Below are positions 24,939-33,462 of a DNA stretch of 64,000 nucleotides, one piece after another. Position 1 is the stretch's first letter; each line of letters begins with the position of its first letter. Location: positions 62,001 through 126,000 of the forward strand of contig NZ_VXDC01000010.1 of the NCBI RefSeq assembly GCF_008711285.1, given 5' to 3'. The translations under genes and the position numbers were made by a program. The stretch is from Roseibium aquae. GTDB taxonomy: Bacteria; Pseudomonadota; Alphaproteobacteria; Rhizobiales; Stappiaceae. The notes beneath the pieces are model-generated. The model was given only the letters and a program-made list of their open reading frames with translations. It had not been told where the DNA came from and did not search any database.

Positions 24939-25934
24939 ATGGCCGCCACTGCACTGGAAAAATTCCGGCTTCTCTTCCCCGGTCTGGTGATTGCCGGCCT
25001 TGTCGCAGTTGCCGCGCAGTTTCTGAACGAGCATTACGGTGCCCCGGCCATGCTGATGGCCATCTTGCTGGGCATGCCGCTGAACTTCCTGTCGGAGGAA
25101 ACCCGGACGGCAGCCGGCGTGGACTTTGCCGCCAAGAGCCTGTTGCGGATCGGCGTGGCGCTTCTAGGCGTGCGCATCAGCATCGATATGGTTCAGACCC
25201 TCGGGCTGCCGATGCTGGCATTGATTGCCAGCGGGGTCGTTGCGACAATCGGGTTTTCGCTCCTGGTCGGCGGCCTTTTCGGCAAGGACCGCTTGTTTTC
25301 GTTTCTTTCGGGGGGGGCGGTGGCGATCTGCGGTGCCTCGGCGGCCATGGCCATCGGCTCGATCCTGCCCAAGCGCCCGAATGCCGATCGCGACCTCGCC
25401 TTCACCGTGATTACCGTCACGGTGCTGTCGACAGTGGCGATGATTTTCTATCCCGTCATCGCCGGCGCGCTGCGCCTGGATCCGGAAGCCACCGGCGTTT
25501 TTCTGGGCGGCACGATCCACGATGTCGCCCAGGTGGTCGGCGCCGGCTTTTCGATCTCCGAAGACACCGGGGACCTGTCCACCCTGGTCAAGCTGATCCG
25601 GGTCACCCTTCTGGCTCCGGTCGTTTTTGTTGCTGCGTTGATCCTTCGGAGATCGGTCGAGCCGGGCGCCAAGCGCCCGCCTTTGTTGCCCGGCTTCGTG
25701 ATCGCGTTCCTGTTGCTGGCCGCGCTGAATTCCCTCGCCCTGATCCCGGCCTCCGTGCAGGAGGTTGCAAGCCAGATCTCCCGCTGGGCGCTTCTCGCCG
25801 CCATCGCCGCGGTCGGGATGAAGACGTCGATCCCGAAGATCCTGGAGGTCGGCGGGCCCTCGATCTGGCTGGTGGTCGTCCAGACCGCGTTCCTCGCGGC
25901 TTTCGTTCTGACCGGGATTTGGCTGCTGGGTTGA
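24939..25934 (+). CDS. YeiH-family putative sulfite/sulfate exporter
   Basis: A 331-residue inner-membrane protein with about ten hydrophobic segments. Two inverted halves contain the signature stretches FLSGGAVAICGASAAMAIG and FLGGTIHDVAQVVGAG, which identify the UPF0324/YeiH (Cons_hypoth698) family, often annotated as putative sulfate exporter. It lies 106 bases after the flavin reductase in the same direction. Removal of sulfite released by the monooxygenase is the obvious role; sulfoquinovose monooxygenase clusters also carry a sulfite exporter. Transport direction and ion are not proven for this family. Confidence 0.85.
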   Translation: MAATALEKFRLLFPGLVIAGLVAVAAQFLNEHYGAPAMLMAILLGMPLNFLSEETRTAAGVDFAAKSLLRIGVALLGVRISIDMVQTLGLPMLALIASGVVATIGFSLLVGGLFGKDRLFSFLSGGAVAICGASAAMAIGSILPKRPNADRDLAFTVITVTVLSTVAMIFYPVIAGALRLDPEATGVFLGGTIHDVAQVVGAGFSISEDTGDLSTLVKLIRVTLLAPVVFVAALILRRSVEPGAKRPPLLPGFVIAFLLLAALNSLALIPASVQEVASQISRWALLAAIAAVGMKTSIPKILEVGGPSIWLVVVQTAFLAAFVLTGIWLLG

Positions 25935-26113
25935 AGCGGCTTGCGAAACCGCCCCTGGATGCCGCGCGGGCGCATCGCGGGAGGGCTTTTCTTACCGGCG
26001 GGACTGTGAAATACACCGGGGGCGGCGGGACACCCCTGTCCATTGCCAATGCGCCCGCGCAGGCCCATCTTGTGTGAGCGTTTCCTCGGCGTTTTCCGAA
26101 CCGAAAGTCAGAA

Positions 26114-27649
26114 ATGAAGAGCTACATCACGACCCCGATCTATTACGTGAACGGCGCCCCGCATATCGGACACGCCTACACGTCGATTGTCGCCGACATC
26201 ATGAAGCGGAACCGCACGGCACTGGGGATGGAGATGATGCTATCGACCGGCGTCGACGAGCATGGTCAAAAAAACCAGGAAGCCGCAAGGGATCTTGGGA
26301 TGCAGATCGAGCCCTACCTCGACATGCGTTGCGACGAATTCCGCAAGGTGTTCGATCTTCTGGACGTGGACTACGATTATTTCGTGAGGACCAGCCGGGA
26401 AGGCCACAAGAAAGCCGTCGCTCACATGGAGCAAACGATTTTCGACAAGGGCCTGATCGTCAAGCACGCCTATACCGGGATCTATTGCAAGGGATGCGAA
26501 GAGTTCAAGAAGGAAAGCGATCTCACGGAGGACGGGCAATGTCCGCTGCACCCGACCATGAAGGTCGAGCAGACTGACGAGACCAACTACTTCCTGAAGA
26601 TGGAACCGTTCCGGCAGAAGCTGCTCGATCATATCGAGGCCAACCCGGATTTCGTTCACCCGGCCGCGTTCCGCAACGAATTGAAGCAAATGCTCTCCGA
26701 ACCCCTGGAAGACCTGTGCATCTCGCGTCCGAAAGAGCGGGTGACACTCGGGGTCGACCTGCCCTTTGATCCGGATTTCGTGACCTATGTGTGGTTCGAC
26801 GCCCTGGCGAACTACCTGACCAATATCGGTTGGCCGGAGGACGGCTATCAGGACTGGTGGGCAGCCTGTGAGCATCTGATCGGCAAGGACATTTTGAAAC
26901 CGCACGGGGTCTACTGGCCGATCATGCTGATGGCCGCCGGCCTGCCCCTGCCCAAGCGGCTCAACGTTCACAGCCATTGGACCGGTGCGGGCGGTGTCAA
27001 GATGTCCAAGTCGATCGGCAATGTCGTGGACCCGCACGAAGTGGTCGAAATGATGGGCGTCGATGCCTTGCGCTGGTACCTCGCCCGCCACATGCGCGCC
27101 GACAGCGACAGCCAGATCTCGGTTGAATTGATCCGCCAGACCTATAACAGCGAGCTTGGAAACAAGATCGGCAATCTCCTGTCCCGTGTCGCGAAGTTCT
27201 CGAACAAGAACTTCGATGGCAAGGTGCCCGTGCCCGGCCCGCTGACGGAAGAGGACGAAACGCTGCGCCGGACGGTGATGCAAGCCGTGTCCGGCCTGGC
27301 CGGCGAAGTTGCCATGCCGGACATTCCGGCGCGCGTGCACGTGCTGGTGACGGCCGCCGAGGCGATGAACGAGTACATCGATCATCAGGCGCCATGGTCC
27401 TTGTTCAAGACCGAGGAGACCCGGGAGCGGTGTGCCACCGTTCTTTATGTGACGCTGGATTGCCAGCGGGTCCTGTTCGAGGCGCTTGCCCAGATCATTC
27501 CGACCTCGGCCGCCAAGGCACTTGCCATGCTCAATGCCCCGGAGGTTGCCGTTCCCTGGACACCTCAACTGGACAAACTCGCTGGCGGGACACAGCTCGG
27601 TGACATCCTTGCCCTGTTCCCAAGGGTCAATGCCCCCGAAGCGGCCTGA
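26114..27649 (+). CDS. metG: Methionyl-tRNA synthetase (short form)
   Basis: A 511-residue class I synthetase that charges tRNA-Met. HIGH-type motif PHIGHAYTS (about residues 14-22), one zinc knuckle CKGCEEF...CPLHP, KMSKS motif VKMSKSIGN near residue 300, and the anticodon-binding helical domain. There is no C-terminal EMAP/tRNA-binding dimerisation domain, as in other short MetRS. Start at 26114 with an A-rich upstream region. An inverted repeat terminator follows at 27677-27718. Synthetases of this kind can be the housekeeping copy in alphaproteobacteria; whether a second one exists cannot be seen here. Confidence 0.93.
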   Translation: MKSYITTPIYYVNGAPHIGHAYTSIVADIMKRNRTALGMEMMLSTGVDEHGQKNQEAARDLGMQIEPYLDMRCDEFRKVFDLLDVDYDYFVRTSREGHKKAVAHMEQTIFDKGLIVKHAYTGIYCKGCEEFKKESDLTEDGQCPLHPTMKVEQTDETNYFLKMEPFRQKLLDHIEANPDFVHPAAFRNELKQMLSEPLEDLCISRPKERVTLGVDLPFDPDFVTYVWFDALANYLTNIGWPEDGYQDWWAACEHLIGKDILKPHGVYWPIMLMAAGLPLPKRLNVHSHWTGAGGVKMSKSIGNVVDPHEVVEMMGVDALRWYLARHMRADSDSQISVELIRQTYNSELGNKIGNLLSRVAKFSNKNFDGKVPVPGPLTEEDETLRRTVMQAVSGLAGEVAMPDIPARVHVLVTAAEAMNEYIDHQAPWSLFKTEETRERCATVLYVTLDCQRVLFEALAQIIPTSAAKALAMLNAPEVAVPWTPQLDKLAGGTQLGDILALFPRVNAPEAA

Positions 27650-27676
27650 TCGGCCAGCCCGGCCCGCGCATTAGAT

Positions 27677-27718
27677 AAACAAAGACCGCGGATGTCGCCA
27701 TCCGCGGTCTGTTTGTTT
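27677..27718 (+). terminator. Rho-independent terminator after metG
   Basis: AGACCGCGGATG (27683-27694) pairs with CATCCGCGGTCT (27699-27710) around a four-base loop, and flanking AAACAA and GTTTGTTT extend the structure and give a T-rich tail. Confidence 0.9.
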
Positions 27719-27769
27719 GAACGCACCTGTGTGCAGCCGCCCGGATTGAACGGCTGCAATAGAAATTCG

Positions 27770-27955
27770 TTAGCCGACCTTGGCGTTGTCGTCGCGCTTG
27801 ACGGCAACGATTGCAGAGCGCGGCAGGCTGCCTTCTCCGTCCGGGAAAGGCTTGCCCGGATGTTGGATGCCAACAAACATGGTGCGCTTGTCGGAAGACC
27901 AGGTCAGGCCGGTCACTTCAGAGCCATTCCCGGTCCGATTGACTCGGCACGCTTC
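27770..27955 (-). pseudogene. C-terminal remnant of a PhoX/DUF839-family phosphatase
   Basis: Read leftward, the frame gives about 55 residues including SEVTGLTWSSDKRTMFVGIQHPG and ending VAVKRDDNAKVG. This is the C-terminal end of PhoX-type proteins; the intact copy at 28499-30556 has ETTGVVATPDGKTMFINFQHPG at the same place. The frame loses similarity upstream of about 27955 and no start or domain precedes it, so it is the tail of a lost gene. It is not a recent duplicate of the neighbouring phoX, because many residues differ. Confidence 0.7.
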
Positions 27956-28089
27956 AGTTTCACCGGGAAACGGCCCGCACCATTCCAGTTGCAAGGCATC
28001 TTTTCGTGGCTGGATAGATCGCCAAGAGGTCCAATTTTACCGGGCGACATTCTCGCGCATCGAGCGTTTTGCTTGAAACGCCCGCTGGT

Positions 28090-28371
28090 CTAGGATCTTG
28101 AAAGCCGCGCCAGATACGCCGTGATCGCGGCGATTTCTTCACTTGTGAGCGCGAAGGTCGGCATCATGCCGGGGCCGGCCCGCACGGCGCTGGTGACGGT
28201 GCCGAGGCTCAGCCCGCCAATATCTCCGACTTCGCTTTCCCGCGCCGTCGGTCCATGGCACTCCCGGCAATGCTTCGCATAGAGTTTGGCCCCGAGGCCG
28301 GCCTGATCAGACGCGTGCGCCACCGGGGCAAAAGCCAAGGCAAACAGGCAAAAAACGATCAACCGGCTCAT
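28090..28371 (-). CDS. Small periplasmic c-type cytochrome
   Basis: A 93-residue monohaem cytochrome c. Signal peptide residues 1-20 (ending VAHA), haem motif CRECH at residues 35-39, and Met70 in GPGMMPTF as the likely sixth ligand. It is co-oriented with phoX, 127 bases downstream of its stop, with a strong hairpin in between. Possible electron-transfer partner of an unknown oxidoreductase. Confidence 0.88.
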   Translation of the reverse strand: MSRLIVFCLFALAFAPVAHASDQAGLGAKLYAKHCRECHGPTARESEVGDIGGLSLGTVTSAVRAGPGMMPTFALTSEEIAAITAYLARLSRS

Positions 28372-28451
28372 GGCATGGATCCGTTTTCAGGGCGGCAGGT
28401 CCTGACCTTGCCCTTCCTCAGGACGGCAGACAACGCTGCCCGCTCATGCAA

Positions 28452-28477
28452 GAAGGCGTGCCCGGAGGCACGCCTTC
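28452..28477 (-). terminator. Strong hairpin after phoX
   Basis: A perfect 11-bp stem, GAAGGCGTGCC (28452-28462) with GGCACGCCTTC (28467-28477), and a CGGA loop. It lies 22 bases beyond the phoX stop. There is only a weak T-run, so it may serve as terminator or 3'-end stabiliser. Confidence 0.6.
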
Positions 28478-28498
28478 CACGAATTCGGGCATCCGGCG

Positions 28499-30556
28499 TC
28501 AGGTGCCTATGAAGCCGCCGTCGTCCTTGGTGATGACCACCGTGGCACACCGCGGGACCGTGCCGTCGTAGTCGGGGAAGCCCGAGCCGAAATCGCCCGC
28601 CGCGAACTGCTCTGCCGAGGCATGGGCGCCGGGGTGCTGGAAGTTGATGAACATCGTCTTGCCGTCCGGCGTGGCGACGACGCCCGTGGTTTCCTGCCCC
28701 CAGGGTCCGGTCAGGAAGCGCTTGATCTCGCCCGTGGCCGGGTTTGCGGCGAGCATGCCGTTCATGCCGAAGTCCTTCAGCGGGCCTTCATAGTCCGGCC
28801 CGAGATCGCCCATGTCCGTCTGGATCCAGAGACGCGAATCGCCGTCGCACCACAGCCCGTCCGGGCAGGCGAAGATGCTGTCGTCGTTCAGCGCGCCGCC
28901 GGTGGCGAGCGCCGAGTTCCGCGCGTTTCCGGCGAGCACGAACAGGTCCCACTCGAACGACGCCTTGGTGTGGTCGTTGTTCTCGTAGTTCCAGCGCACG
29001 ATCTGGCCGAAGTTGTTCTCGGCGCGCGGGTTGACCGCGTCCGTCTGCGCCTGCGTCCGGCGCGAGTTGTTGGTCAGCGCGAAGAAGAGCGTGCCGGTGT
29101 TGGGATCGACGGTGCCCCATTCCGGGCGGTCCATCTTGGTCGCGCCGACATGGTCGCCCGCAAGACGGGTGTTGACCAGGATGTCGGCCAGATCGGCGAA
29201 ACCGTTGGCCGGCGTAAGCCCGTTGCGGCCCGGCGCCAGCGCTAGCCACTCGCCGGTGCCGTCGTCGTTGAACTTCGCTACATAGAGCGTGCCGCTGTCG
29301 AGGATCGAGCCATCCGTATCGCCCGGCACGAACACGTCGTCGGAGACGAACTTGTAGATGTATTCGAAGCGTGCGTCGTCGCCGGAGTAGCAGACGACCG
29401 GCGCGCCCTCGACGACCGGAGCGAAGACCACGCCCTCATGGGCGAAGCGGCCCAGATGGGTGCGCTTGACCGGGGTGCTCTCGGGGTCGAACGGGTCGAT
29501 CTCGACCATCCAGCCATAGGTGTTGGGCTCGTTGCGGTAGTCCTCGGCGGCCGAGGCGCCGCGCGTGGTCGCGTCCCAGCGGACGTACTCGTCGGCGCCC
29601 GACTTGGCCTTGTGCCAGCCGTAGCGGCCGCCGTTCGGGTTGGTCGAGACGCCGTAGCGGGCATGCTCGCGCGGCAGGTCGGGCTTCTGGTCGAGCTCGG
29701 TGGTGTTCGAGAAATAGCCGGCCCAGTTCTCCTCGGCGGCGAGGTAGGTGTTCCACGGCGTCACGCCATGGGCGCAGTTGTTGACCGTGCCGCGGGTCGC
29801 CGTGCCATCGGGGCTGTACTTGGTGCGCACGAGCGACGAGCCGCGGACCGGGCCGCCGATCTCCATCGGGGTGTTCGCGGTGATCCGGCGGTTGTGCGGG
29901 TCGGCGACGATGGCCCACTGGCCGTCGGACTGCTTTGCGGTGCGGTAGACCGAGATGCCGTGGGAGGCGATCTCCATGCGCACCTCGTCGTCGTCGCGCA
30001 TGCCATCGGCGTCGTAGACGACGCTGCGCTTGTCATGCGCCACGCCCTTGTAGCCTTCCTTCTCGGCGTGCAGGAAGCGCGGCTCGATATATTCGTGGTT
30101 CAGGACGAGCAGGCCATCCTCGGAGGAGCCTTCGATCGGGAAATAGTGGATCCCGTCGTGGCACTGGCCGATCTGGTGCTCCCTTTCGGCGCCGGTGTTG
30201 GCGCCGGGGCGATAGGCAGGCATGTCGCCAGAGATCGGCTCGCCGAGCGCACCAAGGATCTGGAAGCTGTAGCCCTCGGGCACGACCACGGTGTCCTCGA
30301 AGCTCACCGGCACCGCGGTGAACCCGATCAGCGACGAGGTGGACTGGGCAAGCGCCGCCTTGCCGGTCAGCGTGCCGCCTATCAGGCCGGTGGCGACGGT
30401 GGCGAGCCCTCCCATCAGGAAGCCGCGGCGCGCGACGCGGGCCTCCATCACGTCGTAGAAGTTGCGGTTGTCGGAGTTGTTGCACTGCGGCTCGTCGCCA
30501 TGCTCATAGCCCATTGCCTCGGTATAATCGGGGTAATCTTGCTCGAGATCTTTCAT
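28499..30556 (-). CDS. phoX: Tat-exported PhoX-family alkaline phosphatase
   Basis: A 685-residue DUF839 protein. The ATG at 30556 follows AGGGAG by six bases and puts a twin-arginine signal in reach: ARVARRGFLMGG with the arginines at residues 43-44 and a hydrophobic stretch ending KAALAQS. The beta-propeller shows PhoX landmarks: LVLNHEYI, NNCAHGVTPWNTYLAAEENW, GRFAHEGVVFAPV and FINFQHPG near the C-terminus. Known PhoX enzymes are calcium/iron phosphomonoesterases released into the periplasm or medium. A Pho box 69 bases upstream supports phosphate control. Codon use is more GC-rich than in the neighbours. Confidence 0.88.
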   Translation of the reverse strand: MKDLEQDYPDYTEAMGYEHGDEPQCNNSDNRNFYDVMEARVARRGFLMGGLATVATGLIGGTLTGKAALAQSTSSLIGFTAVPVSFEDTVVVPEGYSFQILGALGEPISGDMPAYRPGANTGAEREHQIGQCHDGIHYFPIEGSSEDGLLVLNHEYIEPRFLHAEKEGYKGVAHDKRSVVYDADGMRDDDEVRMEIASHGISVYRTAKQSDGQWAIVADPHNRRITANTPMEIGGPVRGSSLVRTKYSPDGTATRGTVNNCAHGVTPWNTYLAAEENWAGYFSNTTELDQKPDLPREHARYGVSTNPNGGRYGWHKAKSGADEYVRWDATTRGASAAEDYRNEPNTYGWMVEIDPFDPESTPVKRTHLGRFAHEGVVFAPVVEGAPVVCYSGDDARFEYIYKFVSDDVFVPGDTDGSILDSGTLYVAKFNDDGTGEWLALAPGRNGLTPANGFADLADILVNTRLAGDHVGATKMDRPEWGTVDPNTGTLFFALTNNSRRTQAQTDAVNPRAENNFGQIVRWNYENNDHTKASFEWDLFVLAGNARNSALATGGALNDDSIFACPDGLWCDGDSRLWIQTDMGDLGPDYEGPLKDFGMNGMLAANPATGEIKRFLTGPWGQETTGVVATPDGKTMFINFQHPGAHASAEQFAAGDFGSGFPDYDGTVPRCATVVITKDDGGFIGT

Positions 30557-30624
30557 CTCTGGCTCCCTGTAATGTGTCGGAAACGCGACTTCTTCAATCG
30601 CTGTGTTTTCGTTAGCAACATGTT

Positions 30625-30642
30625 GTGACACCGCCATGACCA
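30625..30642 (-). promoter_or_regulatory. Pho box upstream of phoX
   Basis: Leftward reading TGGTCATGGCGGTGTCAC: half-sites GGTCAT and TGTCAC are 11 bp apart, against CTGTCATnnnnCTGTCAY. It is weaker than the box at 15505 but well placed, about 70 bases before the phoX start. Confidence 0.6.
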
Positions 30643-31036
30643 GAACCGGCGACATCTTGCCACCGTTCGTGAATATTTGATTAGCCCGCGAATTTTTCTG
30701 TGTTTGCGCGCGCCCGGCGCATCTTGCACCGCGCCGCAGCGGCATCCGGCTTGCCCGCCCGCCTTTGGAAAACACGCCGAACCGGAGCCCTGGTCAGTTG
30801 CCCAAGATGTCGTTACCCGTTGGATTTAATGCCTGCCCCCCGAAGCCGAACAGGGATCAAGCCCCTTGACAAGGCGATCTGGATTACCCATCTCGTACCC
30901 GGCTGCAGACGCCTGCCTTCCGCATAATCCGGTGAAGTTCTGCCAGCGACACGCTTGTATGCACCCGCGCGGAGCGCGGATGGCAACGCGGAACCCATCC
31001 ACCTTGTTTGCCCGCGCCAAAGTGGAGCGACAAGAC

Positions 31037-31474
31037 ATGTCGATCTCAAGAATATCCATGCCCACCGTCACGGCAGCGAAATCGCAAGCCAAACGGCTGA
31101 GGGCAAGCCTTCAAGCCGACGGGACGGCCATCAGCCATGCCAAGGCGTTGGAATTGGTCGCCGCCCAACATGGCTACCGGGACTGGAACACGCTGCACGC
31201 GGCGATCTCCCGTGCAGGAACCGTTCTGCCCGGGCTTGGAGACGAAGTGGAAGGCCGGTATCTGGGCCATGCTTTCAAGGCAACTGTCGTGGGCGCCGAA
31301 GCAAGCCGCCCAGGCTGGACCCGATTGTCGTTCGACCTCGAGCGGCCGGTGAACGTATCGAAGTTCGCCAGCTTCTCGGTGTTGCGCAAGCGGATCGCCG
31401 GCACGCTCGGGCCGGACGGCAGGACCCGCGAACACACCTCCGATGGCGTTCCGCACATTTCTCTGTCCATCTAA
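31037..31474 (+). CDS. Glyoxalase-superfamily-type small protein
   Basis: A 145-residue protein. The N-terminal half (AKSQAKRLRASLQADGTAISHAKALELVAAQHGYRDWNTLHAAI in outline) is the conserved unit found in proteins annotated glyoxalase superfamily protein; the second half holds the GHAFKATVVGAE and LRKRIAGTLGPDGRTREHTSDGVPH strands. No metal ligand set is obvious. GGAG lies nine bases before the ATG at 31037; an ATG at 31058 is an alternative. Transcribed alone. The 260 bases upstream (30776-31036) show nothing recognisable. Confidence 0.7.
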   Translation: MSISRISMPTVTAAKSQAKRLRASLQADGTAISHAKALELVAAQHGYRDWNTLHAAISRAGTVLPGLGDEVEGRYLGHAFKATVVGAEASRPGWTRLSFDLERPVNVSKFASFSVLRKRIAGTLGPDGRTREHTSDGVPHISLSI

Positions 31475-31500
31475 AAGCCTGCCTCTACCGAACCAGGTAT

Positions 31501-31527
31501 CCCCCGCAAGCCAGAAGCCTGCGGGGG
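31501..31527 (+). terminator. Hairpin after the glyoxalase-superfamily gene
   Basis: CCCCCGCA (31501-31508) pairs with TGCGGGGG (31520-31527), 27 bases past the stop. It has a strong GC stem but no T-run, so termination is probable, not certain. Confidence 0.5.
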
Positions 31528-31656
31528 TCATTCGGGGGAAAATTGCGGTAGCGCCAAGCGGGTGGCCCTGCGGAGCAAGCCGGCCGTTGGCTTTGAGCAA
31601 GGCCTGCAACATGGAGATGGCAAGCGCTCCCGCTCCCAAATTGGCCGGCTGGAAAG

Positions 31657-32283
31657 CTATCGCTCAGTCAACAGCAAACGGGCGGCAAGCCCGGCGAACA
31701 CCAAGGATGCCGCCCGGTTGAGCGCCCGGTGGGCCCAGTCGGCCTTGCGCAGAAACCCGCCAATTGTGCCGCCAAACAGTGCGACCGCCCCAAAAACCAT
31801 CACGGTGGCCGCAATGAAAACAACCCCGAGCAGGCCGATCTGAAGCGCGACCGATCCATGTGCCGGGTCGGCGAATTGCGGCAGAAACGCCAGGAAGAAG
31901 ATTGCCACCTTCGGGTTGGTCACATTCATGACAATGCCGCGCCTGTACAGCGCCGCAAGCGGCAATTTGGGTGCCGCCCCATTGCCGATCCCCGTGGCCC
32001 CGGCCCGCCAGGCACCAATGGCCAGGTAGAGCAGATAGCCCGCACCAAGGACTTTGAGCGCGGTGAAGGCGGCGGCGGAGGTTTCAAAAATCGCGGCAAC
32101 ACCGAGCGCAACGGCTGCCGTGTGGACCAGCAGGCCGCTGCACAGGCCAAGCGTCACGACAAAGCCCGCCATCCTGCCATGAAGCGCGGACTGGGTCAGA
32201 ACGAATAGATTGTCAGGTCCCGGTGCAGCGCCCAGTGCCAGCGCCGCCACGAAAAACACGCTCAAAACGTCGATTGGAATCAC
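31657..32283 (-). CDS. LysE/RhtB-family amino-acid exporter
   Basis: A 208-residue membrane protein with about six helices. GTG at 32283 follows TGGAGGT. Family signature: ALGAAPGPDNLFVLTQS near the N-terminus and NPKVAIFFLAFLPQF in the middle. Members export basic amino acids, homoserine lactone or threonine; the substrate here is unknown. Transcribed alone; no neighbouring regulator. Confidence 0.9.
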   Translation of the reverse strand: MIPIDVLSVFFVAALALGAAPGPDNLFVLTQSALHGRMAGFVVTLGLCSGLLVHTAAVALGVAAIFETSAAAFTALKVLGAGYLLYLAIGAWRAGATGIGNGAAPKLPLAALYRRGIVMNVTNPKVAIFFLAFLPQFADPAHGSVALQIGLLGVVFIAATVMVFGAVALFGGTIGGFLRKADWAHRALNRAASLVFAGLAARLLLTER

Positions 32284-32414
32284 GCAACCTCCAGCAAGAC
32301 AAAGTCGTTTTTGGTCCCCAAAGTAAAAGGCTCGATCCTCAGAAAAGCCACGCGGGAGCAAGAAGCGGGGCGTTGGCCTGAATGACCGGGATCCGCAGCG
32401 GCGAAACCGGCGGC

Positions 32415-33374
32415 CTATCGCCGGTTTGCCTGATCCCAGGCCCAATCGGTGATGGCATCCTCGGCCGCGACCAGTTCGACCGCCACAAGGCCGCTTGCCA
32501 GATCCATGCACGCATCTGAAGAATAGCCCAGATCGCCGCCCGAATGCCCCGCGATGCCGTCCTCGATCTCGATGCCCATACCATACCTCTCTCCGGCAGG
32601 ATCGGCCATCATCGCAGTGAGCAGATCGTCTGGCAGAAGACTGCGTTCGGCAAACAGCGCCCGGTAGAAGCGGGCGACATCCCGGGCGGAGGCGATAACC
32701 CCTCCATCTCCCAAACCGGCGCCGGAATAATAGCGGCGCACCAGACTGGCGGCCGAATGGCCCTGGCCGAAGGGAGGCGGAAGCGGACGGCTGCCAAAGA
32801 CGAAGCTATCGGTCAGCCCCGCCGGCTCGAATACCTCTGCCTCCAGCACCGCCGCGTAGGACAAGCCGGTCGCACGCTCCAGTATCGCGCCCAGAAGCAC
32901 GTAGTTCGTGTTCGAATAGTCGAACCGCTCGCCGGGAGCAAACAACGCCGGACGTCCACCGGCGGCGCGCAGCGCACCGTCAGTTGTCTGAACGACCGCC
33001 GGATCTTCCAGCACCGCGTCCAGCCACGCATCGTCCATGTAGTCGGGCAAGCCGCTCGTCATGGTCAGAAGGTGGCGCAGGCGCACGCCCGGCAAGCCGC
33101 CGAACAGGTCTGTGGTCGACGGCGGAACAAGACGCGCGACCTCGTCGTCCAGTCCGAACGCCCCGCGCTGCACCAGCCGGAGCACGGCCACGGCGGTAAA
33201 GGTCTTGCCGAGGGAGGCGATGGCAAACGGTGTGTCGGCCGCCGCGCCCGATCCTGCCTCGACGACGGCGAAGGTATCGCCCTGCCCGATCAGCCTGACA
33301 AACGGATCCGCTTTCAACGGTCCGGCAGAGCCGAACGCCAAAAGCCAAACCATCAAGAGCGTTGCAAAACGCAT
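32415..33374 (-). CDS. Secreted serine hydrolase of the class C beta-lactamase fold
   Basis: A 319-residue protein with a signal peptide (ending PLKA). The three active-site elements of the family are present: S-x-x-K in FAIASLGKTF, Y-x-N in FDYSNTNYVLLG, and H-S-G in GHSGGDLGYSS. The third element is HSG, not KTG, so a peptidase or esterase is more likely than a true beta-lactamase. ATG at 33374 follows a GGTGG site. It lies downstream of nikE in the same orientation, with 58-88 bases of spacing, but no functional link is evident. Confidence 0.85.
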   Translation of the reverse strand: MRFATLLMVWLLAFGSAGPLKADPFVRLIGQGDTFAVVEAGSGAAADTPFAIASLGKTFTAVAVLRLVQRGAFGLDDEVARLVPPSTTDLFGGLPGVRLRHLLTMTSGLPDYMDDAWLDAVLEDPAVVQTTDGALRAAGGRPALFAPGERFDYSNTNYVLLGAILERATGLSYAAVLEAEVFEPAGLTDSFVFGSRPLPPPFGQGHSAASLVRRYYSGAGLGDGGVIASARDVARFYRALFAERSLLPDDLLTAMMADPAGERYGMGIEIEDGIAGHSGGDLGYSSDACMDLASGLVAVELVAAEDAITDWAWDQANRR

Positions 33375-33462
33375 CACCGCCACCCTGTTTTTCTGACTTG
33401 CCATCTACGAACCGGACTTCCGCAGCCGTCAATGGCCTTGTGACGCCCCCCGGGAACCTTTT

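Noticed and set aside
29438..30628. 396-codon + strand frame
   Set aside because: Antisense to phoX, low-complexity Val/Arg/Gly-rich composition caused by third-position GC.
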